Part shown: positions 1-8,541 of the stretch, piece after piece
Layout: every line of letters begins with the position of its first letter
How positions within the stretch are numbered: position 1 is the stretch's first letter
DNA from: Gemmatimonadaceae bacterium
GTDB lineage: Bacteria; Gemmatimonadota; Gemmatimonadetes; Gemmatimonadales; Gemmatimonadaceae
DNA: 64,000 nt
Reading direction: 5' to 3'
NCBI GenBank assembly: GCA_037721215.1
Contig: JBBJNV010000018.1
Location: 25,923-89,922, forward strand
Notes under the pieces: generated by a model
Told to the model about the DNA's origin: nothing
Database searches by the model: none
The model's input: the letters and a program-made list of their open reading frames with translations, nothing else
Translations under genes and position numbers: made by a program

Positions 1-37
1 ACGGATTGCTCGAGCTTCTCGCCCACCTTACCTCGGT

Positions 38-451
38 TCAACTGTCAGGCACTTTACATATCGGGCAACCCCCCATCCTCGGCTCCTTCCCATACACCAG
101 CGTCACCGGCCCCAGCACCCGCGCAGTATCAGTCAGCGCAACACTCAACGTCATCGAACTCCCAACGACCCGTCCGCTAAATCGAGCAGGATGCGTAATC
201 CCGCGGTCCACCGGGTACGCATCGACGTTATACGTCCCGTCTACTTCGAACCGACCATCCCCATCAACCCGTATCGGCCCGCGCGTTTCACCCAACGTGC
301 ACCCGATGTGAACATGAGCCGAGCTGTCAGTTGCGATCAGCCCCGCGTTCTCCCCGCCCCAGGTTCCTGCAATATCCGAGATTGGCGCAGCAGGTGTCGC
401 TCTGCACGCGAGTACCACGACGACCGACAACGCAGCAGCAATCCTCAGCAT
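38..451 (-). CDS. putative secreted lipoprotein, function unknown
   Basis: A 137-residue protein that opens with a short hydrophobic signal segment ending in VLAC (Cys16), which fits a lipoprotein signal peptidase II site. The mature part is polar and beta-rich in appearance, with three further cysteines, including CPIC near the C-terminus. A GGGAG ribosome binding site lies about 7 bases upstream of the ATG at 451. I do not recognise a family. The next gene on the same strand (500-778) lies upstream, so the two may be co-transcribed. An envelope location is inferred from the signal only. Confidence 0.6.
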   Translation of the reverse strand: MLRIAAALSVVVVLACRATPAAPISDIAGTWGGENAGLIATDSSAHVHIGCTLGETRGPIRVDGDGRFEVDGTYNVDAYPVDRGITHPARFSGRVVGSSMTLSVALTDTARVLGPVTLVYGKEPRMGGCPICKVPDS

Positions 452-499
452 GCCAGAACTCCCTTCGGTAGTGGGAAACGATACTACCCCCCAACCCCC

Positions 500-778
500 T
501 CACATCGCGTACAGCCCCAGCCACTCCGGCCAGTTCCCGCTCAACTCAAAAAACTCCTCGAAGTACACCAGCCCTTTCTCTTCGAGATACTCCACCACTT
601 CTCCGATCATATCATCCGACGGCAGCGGCCCCATCACCACCAACGCCCCTTCAACCCTGAACTCGGCATCCGTCAGATTGAACCGCTGATCGATCTCCGA
701 CCGCGCCAGCCCCGACCGCTCGAACGCTTCCTTCCTGATGAATATCGATGGCAATCCAGCCGGAACGGCGATAGGCAT
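500..778 (-). CDS. small hypothetical protein
   Basis: A 92-residue soluble protein starting MPIAVPAGLP, with an acidic C-terminal half containing GEVVEYLEEKGLVYFEEFFE. An upstream in-frame ATG at 811 exists, but the ATG at 778 is preferred because a GGAGAGAG ribosome binding site sits just upstream of it. The gene is divergent from mnmG, whose start is about 65 bases away, so both promoters must lie in 779-842. No family is recognised and no function is assigned. Confidence 0.55.
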   Translation of the reverse strand: MPIAVPAGLPSIFIRKEAFERSGLARSEIDQRFNLTDAEFRVEGALVVMGPLPSDDMIGEVVEYLEEKGLVYFEEFFELSGNWPEWLGLYAM

Positions 779-842
779 CTGCTCTCTCTCCAAACATGAT
801 GAAGCCGCCAATTCCTGGCGCAGGCAGCGTTACCTTCAATGT

Positions 843-2780
843 ATGCCAGGCAGACCACACTCACAGTCGGTTGAAGCTCACTTCGACGTCCTCGTAGTCG
901 GCGCAGGACACGCCGGCACCGAAGCCGCCGTCGCCGCCGCCAGACTCGGCGCACGCGTAGGCCTGGTCACCAGCGCGCTCGAAACCATCGGCCAGATGTC
1001 CTGCAACCCGGCCATCGGCGGAGTCGCCAAGGGCACGGTCGTCCGCGAAGTCGACGCACTCGGCGGAATCATGGGCCGCGCAACAGACATGGCCACGCTC
1101 CAATTCCGCATGCTCAACCGCAGCAAAGGGCCCGCAGTGTGGGCACCCCGCGCGCAGTGCGATCGCGGACTCTATCGCAGAGCGGTACGCACGCTCATCG
1201 AACAGCATCAGACGCTGCACACCATCCAGGGCACCGTCGCACGGCTCATGATGTCCGAAGGATCTCGGGTTACCGGCATCGAAACCATCGAGGGACGGCG
1301 CTTCACCGCAAAGTCAGTCGTGATCACCACCGGCACCTTTCTCCGCGGCCGCATCCATATCGGCACCACGACCAATCTCGCCGGCGGCCGTGCCGGCGAA
1401 TCATCGACGACCCATCTCGCCGAGCAGTTGGAAGAAGCGGGACTGACGGTGGCGCGGTTCAAGACCGGAACACCACCGCGCATCGATGGCCGCTCAGTGA
1501 GCTACTCAGCGCTCGAACGCCAGGACAGCGAGATCGACCAGTTCGATTACTCATGGTCGCATTTCCACAACGAACCGCGCCGGAATGGCACGACGACTCG
1601 CCATCCGGAACAGATGCCATGCTGGATTGCCCATATCGACAGGCAAGCGAAGCAGATCATCGAGGACAACATCAACCTTTCGGCGATGTACGGCGGCGCG
1701 ATCGCGTCGCGCGGCCCTCGCTACTGCCCCTCGGTCGAAGACAAGGTGGTCAAGTTTCCAAACGCCGAGCGTCACCAGCTCTTCCTCGAGCCGGAAGGTC
1801 ACGACACCTCCGAGCTATACGTGAACGGACTGTCGACATCACTGCCCGCTCCCGTCCAACTCGAGATCATGCGCACGGTGCCGGGCCTCGAAGACGTTCG
1901 CATGAACCGCGCTGGTTACGCAATCGAGTACGACTACTACCCGCCCACTCAGCTCGACGCGACGCTTCAGGTGAAGTCCATCGACGGGCTCTATTTCGCC
2001 GGCCAGATCAACGGAACCACCGGGTACGAGGAAGCCGCGGGGCAGGGAGTGGTCGCTGGACTCAACGCTGGCTTGTCCGCACTCGAGAGGGATCCTATAG
2101 TCTTCGGCCGCGAGACTTCGTACATCGGCGTTCTCGTAGATGATCTGGTTACCTGCGGTGTAGACGAACCCTACCGCCTCTTCACATCCCGCTCCGAGTT
2201 CCGGCTCACCGTCCGCCAGGACAACGCACTCGGCCGCCTAGGACATTTTGGAATCGAGCTCGGACTCTATTCATTAAAGGAGCGCGAGACAATCGACCAC
2301 CGGCTCGACGAAGAACGATTGATTCGCGAGCTCGCCGAGCAGACGACTATCTCACCGTCGCAGGCGGCGCCGTTGCTGGCTTCAGCGGGAAGCGCCGCCC
2401 TCGATCAACCCGTGAGAATCGTGGAGCTCGCCCGCAGGCCCGGCGTTGCACTGAAAGATCTGCTCGATGCCGCGGCAGTGAGCAATGATTTCTCCGCGGA
2501 GGCGATTCTCACCGCCGATCTGGAGATCAGGTACCAGGGCTATTTCGAGCGGGAGAGAGAGCAGGCCGAGCGTATGAAGCAGATGGGTGGCTTTCCGCTT
2601 TCATCCGATCTCGCGTACGACGGAATGAAGTCGCTCTCTTTCGAGGCACGGCAGAAGCTCGCCACCGTACAGCCGCGCACGCTCGCGCAGGCCGCGCGAA
2701 TTCCGGGCGTCAGTCCGAGCGATATTCAGAATCTGGTGATCGAAGTGGAGCGGGGAAGACGGAAGCCGGCGACTGTTTGA
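843..2780 (+). CDS. mnmG: tRNA uridine-5-carboxymethylaminomethyl(34) synthesis enzyme MnmG (GidA)
   Basis: MnmG is the FAD-dependent partner of MnmE. Together they add the carboxymethylaminomethyl group to U34 of certain tRNAs. The 645-residue length fits the family. The FAD Rossmann motif GAGHAG is at residues 20-25, and the family signature CNPAIGG is at 54-60. TGTFLRG and GQINGTTGYEEA follow, and the C-terminal tRNA-binding helical domain ends in PGVSPSDIQNL. The ATG at 843 is chosen because the family starts just before the FAD fold; an in-frame ATG at 738 would add 35 unlike residues. Its partner mnmE is in the window at 37223. The last 71 bases overlap the tail of a convergent transporter gene, and the last third recurs as a diverged copy at 8022-8522. 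Confidence 0.96.
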   Translation: MPGRPHSQSVEAHFDVLVVGAGHAGTEAAVAAARLGARVGLVTSALETIGQMSCNPAIGGVAKGTVVREVDALGGIMGRATDMATLQFRMLNRSKGPAVWAPRAQCDRGLYRRAVRTLIEQHQTLHTIQGTVARLMMSEGSRVTGIETIEGRRFTAKSVVITTGTFLRGRIHIGTTTNLAGGRAGESSTTHLAEQLEEAGLTVARFKTGTPPRIDGRSVSYSALERQDSEIDQFDYSWSHFHNEPRRNGTTTRHPEQMPCWIAHIDRQAKQIIEDNINLSAMYGGAIASRGPRYCPSVEDKVVKFPNAERHQLFLEPEGHDTSELYVNGLSTSLPAPVQLEIMRTVPGLEDVRMNRAGYAIEYDYYPPTQLDATLQVKSIDGLYFAGQINGTTGYEEAAGQGVVAGLNAGLSALERDPIVFGRETSYIGVLVDDLVTCGVDEPYRLFTSRSEFRLTVRQDNALGRLGHFGIELGLYSLKERETIDHRLDEERLIRELAEQTTISPSQAAPLLASAGSAALDQPVRIVELARRPGVALKDLLDAAAVSNDFSAEAILTADLEIRYQGYFEREREQAERMKQMGGFPLSSDLAYDGMKSLSFEARQKLATVQPRTLAQAARIPGVSPSDIQNLVIEVERGRRKPATV

Positions 2781-3663
2781 GCGGCGTGGCTCCCTGACGT
2801 TGTAGGAGAATCACCGCGCCCGCGATAAGTGCTCCGCCCGCTAACACTTCGAGCCCGAACTGATCCCCCAGAAAAACAGCTCCGAGTAGTGCGGTAAAGA
2901 ATGGCTCCACCGTCGCGACGATACCTGTCGTAACGGGGCCCAATACCTTCAACCCCGCCATCAGCGCACCAAATGCGATGACGGTGCAGATGAGTGAAAG
3001 CATCGCGACGTATCCCCAGAGCTTTGGAGTGTCAGGCACCTGTAGCTCTCCCGTCACCAAGCCGGCGATGAAGAACGATGCCGCTACCCCCGCGACCAGA
3101 TAGAACGTCGCCGTCAGCGCCGGAATTCCCTCCTGCGCGCTGGCAACAGAAGGCAGATACAGCGCGTAGAGTATGGCAGTGCCGAGCGCGAGGGTTACAC
3201 CGATCGGGTTGAGCGAGCCGGCGCTGGGGGTGCCTACCATCACGACGATTCCCACCATTGCGATGACGAGCGCAACGGTCCTCATCAACGTGAGCGATTC
3301 CTTCCCGCGTGCAGCTGAAATCGCAGCGAGCCACGCAGGATATGTATAGAAGAGAAATGCCAGCGGCCCAACGGGGATGTAGTCGAGCGCAAGCAGCGAA
3401 AGGTAGGTGATCGTCGCCTGCGCCAACCCTCCGATGAGAACCAGCCGGAGTGCCTGTCGCCTGGTGATTCGCGCCGGCGGCGCAAGCTTCATCAAAACGA
3501 ATAGTGTCAGCGCGCCCAGCAGATACCGCCAGAACATTGCCGCGGCGAGCGGCAGCCCGGCGCGAGAAGTCAACAGTACTATTGTAGTGAGCGACCCGAA
3601 GCAGCACGCCGACACGACGACGAGAAGTGTCGCTCTTGCAACGGATCTGGGTGGCGAAGTCAT
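2710..3663 (-). CDS. EamA/DMT-family transporter
   Basis: A 317-residue drug/metabolite transporter superfamily protein with about ten hydrophobic segments in two EamA repeats. Visible conserved pieces are FWRYLLGALTL, ITYLSLLALDYIPVGPLAFL, FLFYTYPAWLAA and TGIVATVEPFFTALLGAVFL. It probably sits in the inner membrane and exports or imports small metabolites; the substrate cannot be read from sequence. The last roughly 28 residues, after AVILL, are hydrophilic and are encoded antisense to the end of mnmG, so this tail looks like an overprinted extension. A second, frameshifted copy at 8542-9404 stops directly after AVILL. Confidence 0.85.
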   Translation of the reverse strand: MTSPPRSVARATLLVVVSACCFGSLTTIVLLTSRAGLPLAAAMFWRYLLGALTLFVLMKLAPPARITRRQALRLVLIGGLAQATITYLSLLALDYIPVGPLAFLFYTYPAWLAAISAARGKESLTLMRTVALVIAMVGIVVMVGTPSAGSLNPIGVTLALGTAILYALYLPSVASAQEGIPALTATFYLVAGVAASFFIAGLVTGELQVPDTPKLWGYVAMLSLICTVIAFGALMAGLKVLGPVTTGIVATVEPFFTALLGAVFLGDQFGLEVLAGGALIAGAVILLQRQGATPLKQSPASVFPAPLRSPDSEYRSD

Positions 3664-3756
3664 GCCCGAATTTAAGGGCTTTCTAATGCAGCTTCGCGCC
3701 CCTGTTTGCCCGCCATCCCACTACATTGCGATTCCCCCGTATGCCCTACGACCCGT

Positions 3757-5937
3757 TCAACGTCGAACGCAATCGACGCTCGGAAGCCGATAGACAGGAC
3801 CACTTTCCAGCCTCACAACTCGTAAAAACCCCTTCCCGACCGCTCGCGTACAGACGCTTGCATCGGTGACCTGGGCTTCTGTCTGCGAACCCCGTCTGGG
3901 ACTGAAAAACCCGAACGCGTACTGATCAGTGTAGCCGCACCCTGCGGGAGGCATGCCGTCGATCATCGCCATTCCCGAGAGTGCGGGTGCGGCCAGCGAA
4001 ACGATGTTGCACCGTTCCGGCTCAGGCAGGAGGTTCCAGAAAATGCTGTCCGATTGTGGAATGAACAGCGCTGTAATCCGCTTCTGCGCACGAGGCAGGT
4101 CGTCCAGTGTGCGGAGGGCCGAGATGAGTCTGTAGCGGGGAGAATGTTGCAGCCCGGTCCGGAGAATTGCCTCGTCGCTGGAGTAACCCCAGGCAACGGG
4201 CGGTACAACTCCAGCGAGCGCGTAAACGTCACGCCGTATCGTGAGGTTCTGGCGCAACGCCGTTTCCTGCGCGCGTGTCACGTTGCGCAGAGCAGTACCG
4301 AGCAGCGGCAGCGCCAGGAGCACCAGCGCGACATTTGAGAGGCGCATGCCTGCGATCAATTGCGTTTTCGCAGAAATGCCGGACAGCGCATCCGGGTTCC
4401 GTTGGGGCCTGGCGAGCCACCCCGCTCCCATAGCCATGACGAGCGGCAGGGCGATCCAGCGTTGTACGTCGGAGAAATAGAATGCCGAACCGCCGTGGAT
4501 CTCGAGAACGAGACCGGGAATGAAGCCAGCCACGGCAATCGCCGCGACAAGTTCGGCGTCGAGAAGCCGCCGGTCGCGAAACCGCGCGACGAGATCGCCT
4601 GACGTGCGAACGCCCTCCTCCCGCGCACGCGCAACTACATAGACCCACGACCAGAAGAGATGCACGAACGGAAACCAGATCCACCAGCCAGGCTCGATGC
4701 TCGATCGCATGAATGCGAGAGGCACTACTCCCTGGTTCTGTGACGGCAGCGAGACCACGAAGTACAACCCGACTGCGGTAATCACCGAGATTCCCGCCGC
4801 TGCAACCACGAGCGTATCGCGCCACAAACCCTGACGCAGCGCAGTCCAGCCAACCGCGCCCAGGGTTAGGATCATCAACGAGACTTTGAGAAACCCAAGC
4901 GCGGCGAGCATCAAGGGCAGCGCTACCAGCAGGAAGAGGGCAGACGGGCGGCGTCTGGAAACGATGGCACCCGAATCGTGGAACACGAGCAGCACCGCCG
5001 CGACAAAGAGGAAAACGGGCAACCCCGTGGTGTACGATTCGGAAATCAGCACGTGTGTATTCCAGATTCCCATTGCCGTGAGACCGGTGGATGGAATCAC
5101 CCCGATCGTACCGGCCAGTAGCGCTCCGCCCGCGACATAGTCCAGCTCCAGCGGCTTCACCGGTGCTCTGCCCCTGCGTCGCAACGCCGCACGCACCTCC
5201 ACGACGAACAGCAGAAGCGCGAACCCGAATACGGGAATCATTACGACCGTGGGGCCGAGGTTGTAAAAGGACAGGAGGTCCAGCGCGGCGAGGTCGGCCC
5301 ACTGAGCGTGCAACCACGAGGCGCCGTAGTGATAGGGTATGTAAGGGACTCCATCCACGCCGGTGCTGGGAATACCGTACGCCTGAATCATGTTCCCGAC
5401 AGCCGAGTTGAACAGCGCGTCGTGATGAACGTTGCCGCTGGTGGCCAGGGCCTCCTGAAACAGCGGATGCTTGTGGCGCGAGCTCCAGGCGACCCCCCCC
5501 GCCCATCCGAAAAAGAGCGACGCGGATCCGATTATTGCCAGCGCCCCGGCCAGTCCGATGGCCTTGAACCAGCGAACCATTACCCAGACGGCCGCACTCA
5601 CTCCAAGCGCCATTATCAGAGTGGAGGGCGCCGCGCCAATCCTGTCGGCACTCGCGCCAGCCAATGACGTCAGCGCGATGGCGACAAGAGACAGGAATGG
5701 CTGGCATTTCCACCATTCCGGCGTACCGGCTGCGACCCTGTCCATGGACAGGCGAGTGGACGCATACAGCGGAACACAGATGATAAAGAGCGCGACACCG
5801 AGCGTTACGACGACCGGAAAGAGTGGATTGCCGAAACCGGATCGTGCGAGCAGATAAAGAACCGACAGAATCAGCGCGCCAACTATTCCGAAAACGGCAG
5901 CGCTCGCTCGTTCCCTGAACTCGATCGACTCACTCAT
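3757..5937 (-). CDS. large polytopic membrane protein, possibly GT-C-like
   Basis: A 726-residue protein with a dozen or more hydrophobic segments over roughly residues 15-580 and a soluble C-terminal domain. A loop near residue 175 carries HHDALFNSAVGNMIQAYG followed by GVPYIPYHYG. Conserved acidic and aromatic loops of this kind occur in GT-C membrane glycosyltransferases, but I cannot assign it firmly. It starts one base after the stop of the FkbM methyltransferase gene and is third in a cluster with a family 2 glycosyltransferase. A role in glycan or lipid-linked sugar handling is therefore inferred from neighbours only. Long open frames on the other strand within it are shadows. Confidence 0.7.
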   Translation of the reverse strand: MSESIEFRERASAAVFGIVGALILSVLYLLARSGFGNPLFPVVVTLGVALFIICVPLYASTRLSMDRVAAGTPEWWKCQPFLSLVAIALTSLAGASADRIGAAPSTLIMALGVSAAVWVMVRWFKAIGLAGALAIIGSASLFFGWAGGVAWSSRHKHPLFQEALATSGNVHHDALFNSAVGNMIQAYGIPSTGVDGVPYIPYHYGASWLHAQWADLAALDLLSFYNLGPTVVMIPVFGFALLLFVVEVRAALRRRGRAPVKPLELDYVAGGALLAGTIGVIPSTGLTAMGIWNTHVLISESYTTGLPVFLFVAAVLLVFHDSGAIVSRRRPSALFLLVALPLMLAALGFLKVSLMILTLGAVGWTALRQGLWRDTLVVAAAGISVITAVGLYFVVSLPSQNQGVVPLAFMRSSIEPGWWIWFPFVHLFWSWVYVVARAREEGVRTSGDLVARFRDRRLLDAELVAAIAVAGFIPGLVLEIHGGSAFYFSDVQRWIALPLVMAMGAGWLARPQRNPDALSGISAKTQLIAGMRLSNVALVLLALPLLGTALRNVTRAQETALRQNLTIRRDVYALAGVVPPVAWGYSSDEAILRTGLQHSPRYRLISALRTLDDLPRAQKRITALFIPQSDSIFWNLLPEPERCNIVSLAAPALSGMAMIDGMPPAGCGYTDQYAFGFFSPRRGSQTEAQVTDASVCTRAVGKGFLRVVRLESGPVYRLPSVDCVRR

Positions 5938-5938
5938 C

Positions 5939-6946
5939 TCAGAGAGTCTCTGAATCGGCGCGGGAGAGCACCAGGTCTATTCGCCTGTCACGCCGCTCCA
6001 GGCCATCGCGAATCCTGCGCGGAGCTCTCACACAGGCAGGCCACATGTAGCGCCAGGGCCAGTAGCTGTTCTCCACCTTATAGACATTGAAGCCGGAATC
6101 AAGAAATGGCCGGAGAACGTCGATCGGGCGCTTCGTCTTGTCGCGCCACCAGCGGGGCGAAAGCTCCAGAAGTATCTCGAGGCTCGGGGGCGCTTCGCGA
6201 AGCATCCTGGTCATTCCCGCGAGCACTTCGTCCTCTCCACCCTCGACATCGATCTTCACGACACGAACGCCGGAGAGCTCATGCTGCCGGAGAATTTCGT
6301 CGAGCGGTAGCGCCTCGACCGTCGCCTGACGCGGCCTCCCCCAGCGGTCGACTGTGCTCGAAAGGCCGGTGTTGTGGCCCGGACCCCCATAAACCGGAAG
6401 CGAGCCGGCCTGTGCAGCCGCCGCCATGTTCACTGTACGAATATTTCCCGGCTCCCCGTTTCGCCGCAACGAATCATTCAGGTGAGCAAATACTGCTGGC
6501 GATGCTTCGACTGCGACCGCCAGTCCCTCCGCACCGATCCTGCCGGAAGCCAGCAGTGTGAAATACCCGATATTCGCCCCAACATCCACAAACACGTCGC
6601 CCGAAGTGAGGCGGCTCCGAACCAGCTGCGTGATGTCCGGTTCCCAGATACCGAAGACCCACAGGTACAATTGAATCAGGTCCGGAGGATGGCACTCGAA
6701 CATCAGACCATCAGTCGCGGGCGCATCAACCGTGATCGGCCCCTTCACCGCGTGCCTCAGCCGCAGCAGAAACACGATCGCCGAGAAGGGCAGCAGCATC
6801 AGGAGAGTGATTCCCACCTTGCGCGCCGTGCTCACCTGCAGATCGTTGGTACGAAGCCGCCGCACTGATGTCCTGAGAGCGTTCAGCACCCCCGCAAATG
6901 CCCGACTGGTCCCTGCGATGCGGGGCGGTGCCAGGTCGTCAGCCAT
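5939..6946 (-). CDS. FkbM-family SAM-dependent methyltransferase
   Basis: A 335-residue protein with the class I methyltransferase motif GDVFVDVGANIGYFTLLAS and the FkbM signature VVKIDVEGGEDEVLAGM further on. An N-terminal hydrophobic stretch (LLMLLPFSAIVFLL) could be a membrane anchor. FkbM enzymes O-methylate sugars or polyketides. The ATG at 6946 is preferred over the upstream one at 7015 because it forms an ATGGCTGA overlap with the stop of the glycosyltransferase, which indicates translational coupling. With the genes on either side it probably modifies a surface glycan; the substrate is unknown. Confidence 0.85.
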   Translation of the reverse strand: MADDLAPPRIAGTSRAFAGVLNALRTSVRRLRTNDLQVSTARKVGITLLMLLPFSAIVFLLRLRHAVKGPITVDAPATDGLMFECHPPDLIQLYLWVFGIWEPDITQLVRSRLTSGDVFVDVGANIGYFTLLASGRIGAEGLAVAVEASPAVFAHLNDSLRRNGEPGNIRTVNMAAAAQAGSLPVYGGPGHNTGLSSTVDRWGRPRQATVEALPLDEILRQHELSGVRVVKIDVEGGEDEVLAGMTRMLREAPPSLEILLELSPRWWRDKTKRPIDVLRPFLDSGFNVYKVENSYWPWRYMWPACVRAPRRIRDGLERRDRRIDLVLSRADSETL

Positions 6947-7718
6947 GTGATTGGGGAAGCGTCCGGCTCCCTGGTCCAATGTACTTCCAGTAGATCCTCG
7001 CGAGAGTAGCGGCAACTACGAACCGATCCGTGAGCCGGAGCTTCGAGCCCTTTACGTCGCGCCAAACCATCAACGGGCACTCGAATATGACATCGCGCAC
7101 CGAAGGAAGATCGCTCGCGCGTCGGGCCTGAACCTCCCGTGCGATCATCTCCACGTCGAAGATCCAGCCCCCGATGAACGGTTCCTGGAGACGAGACACG
7201 AAACCGTCCGTCACACGGAAAAGCTTGGCGCCGCACTGTGTATCGTAGATTCCCACTCCGAGCGTGGCAGCCGCGGCGGTCGCGAACACCCGACCCATGT
7301 AGTGCCGGGCAAGATTCCGGTGGACATGTCTGCCCAGGAGATTGACGCGCGACCCGAATACCATCTCGATGCCCGGCCGATCATCCATCAGCTTCGTGAA
7401 CACCGGAATGTCCTCCGCCGGCGTCGCAAGATCAGCGTCCCAGAACCCCACGTAATCAGGGTGAGCGGCGCACGCTTCGAGCAGACCGTGCCGGACAGCT
7501 TCGGCCTTGCCGCGGTTTCCCGGAAGCGATCGCACCAGGAGCTGGGTTGGATTTGATTCCCGGAGCTGCTCAAGGACCTTCAGGGTGTCATCCGTGCTTC
7601 CGTCGTCCACGAACAGAAGTCGAACGTCCGGATTCGCTGCCACGAAAGCGCTGAACGCCGCCGTATCCAGGCGCTGCGCCTCGTTATAGCAGGGAATCAC
7701 CACGATTGAGTTTGACAT
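6939..7718 (-). CDS. family 2 glycosyltransferase
   Basis: A 259-residue GT-A type glycosyltransferase resembling dolichyl/polyprenyl-phosphate glucosyltransferases. Nucleotide-sugar binding residues are visible in VVIPCYNEAQRL, LLFVDDGSTDDT and the metal-binding DADLATP. These are followed by MVFGSR and the acceptor-region motif DTQCGAKLF. The C-terminal part has WIFDVEMIAR, as in membrane-associated GT2 enzymes. It is first in a three-gene minus-strand cluster and its stop overlaps the methyltransferase start. Transfer of a sugar to a polyprenyl phosphate is a family-based guess. Confidence 0.87.
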   Translation of the reverse strand: MSNSIVVIPCYNEAQRLDTAAFSAFVAANPDVRLLFVDDGSTDDTLKVLEQLRESNPTQLLVRSLPGNRGKAEAVRHGLLEACAAHPDYVGFWDADLATPAEDIPVFTKLMDDRPGIEMVFGSRVNLLGRHVHRNLARHYMGRVFATAAAATLGVGIYDTQCGAKLFRVTDGFVSRLQEPFIGGWIFDVEMIAREVQARRASDLPSVRDVIFECPLMVWRDVKGSKLRLTDRFVVAATLARIYWKYIGPGSRTLPQSHG

Positions 7719-7747
7719 GGGATGCGGGAGAATGTATGCGCAGCCCG

Positions 7748-7834
7748 GTCATTTGGCAGCCGGTCAAGGCGCGTCGGGACTTTCGCGCCATCCAGAAGCA
7801 CGGCGATAGTGATTGAGTCCTTGTGCACATCCAT
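7748..7834 (-). mobile_element. IS110-family transposase N-terminal fragment
   Basis: About 29 codons read GMDVHKDSITIAVL, then a short linker, then TRLDRLPND. This is the typical start of IS110-type DEDD transposases, and it includes the first catalytic Asp. The frame then runs into unrelated sequence and the remainder of the transposase (several hundred residues) is absent. No terminal sequence of the element can be recognised. It sits directly beside the duplicated mnmG fragment, so it is probably the scar of the event that brought that duplicate in. Confidence 0.7.
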
Positions 7835-7850
7835 CCCGAGCCCCTTGGTT

Positions 7851-7879
7851 TCATCGGTCTCATCGGTCTCATCGGTCTC
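7851..7879. repeat. 9-bp tandem repeat (TCATCGGTC), three copies
   Basis: Three perfect direct copies of TCATCGGTC followed by a two-base partial copy. Read on the minus strand they encode an ET-D-ET-D-ET-D-ET stretch just ahead of the IS110 fragment. This is probably slippage expansion in non-functional sequence. Confidence 0.8.
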
Positions 7880-8021
7880 CAGTCCCTTATCGCTGAGCGC
7901 GCCAAGCTGCCGCAGCAAGCCTTGGTTCATATTTGTTCTCGCATCGGCCAATTTGCTTTGCTTCGGCACGCCTTTGTGCCTGTGCAACCGGGGCCTCCCC
8001 GCACATCTCTACGAGCCCGGC

Positions 8022-8522
8022 GAACGCAGGATCATCGAATACCGTATCGACGAGGGGAAAACAGTACGCGATTTCGCCGAGCAGCCGCCGATTACCCCGC
8101 ATGAAGCTGCGCCGTTGCTGGCGGCTGTAGCAAGCTCGGCAATCGATCATCCCGTGACGATCATCGAGCTGGCCCGCAGGCATGGCGTCGCCCTCGGCGA
8201 TTTGCTCGAAGCAGCGGGAGCAGGCGAGAATATTTCCAGCGAAGCTGTACTCAAGGCCGATCTGGAAATCAGATATGAAGGCTATTCCGAGCGGGAGCGA
8301 GCGCAGGCCGAGCGGATGAAACAGATGGGGGATTTCGCGCTCACTGCTGAGATTCCGTATGACGGTATGCAGTCATTGTCGTTCGAGGCCCGGCAGAAGC
8401 TGGGGTCCATTCAGCCCCGCACGCTCGGTCAGGCCGCGCGCATTCCGGGAGTCAGTCCGAGCGACATCCAGAATCTGCTGATCGAGTTGGAGCGGGGAAG
8501 ACGGAAGGGGGCTGTGGGCTAG
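8022..8522 (+). pseudogene. C-terminal fragment of a second mnmG copy
   Basis: The frame from here matches the last third of MnmG (2280-2780) at about 65% identity by hand alignment. Long identical runs include QAERMKQMG, SLSFEARQKL and AARIPGVSPSDIQNL. The FAD-binding part is missing; upstream in the same frame lies IS110-related and unrelated sequence, so the fragment cannot make a working MnmG. Conservation is at the protein level, with synonymous drift, which suggests the copy was functional when it diverged. It is followed by a second EamA gene in the same arrangement as at the intact locus. Confidence 0.85.
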
Positions 8523-8541
8523 GGGTAGGTTTGCCCTGCCA

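Noticed and set aside
1139..2143. Long +1 frame inside mnmG
   Set aside because: Arg/His/Pro-rich translation typical of a shadow frame; the MnmG frame explains the region completely.
4229..5716. Open frames of several hundred codons overlapping the 726-residue membrane protein gene
   Set aside because: They are shadows in other frames of a GC-rich coding region, with Arg/Gly-rich content and no family motifs.
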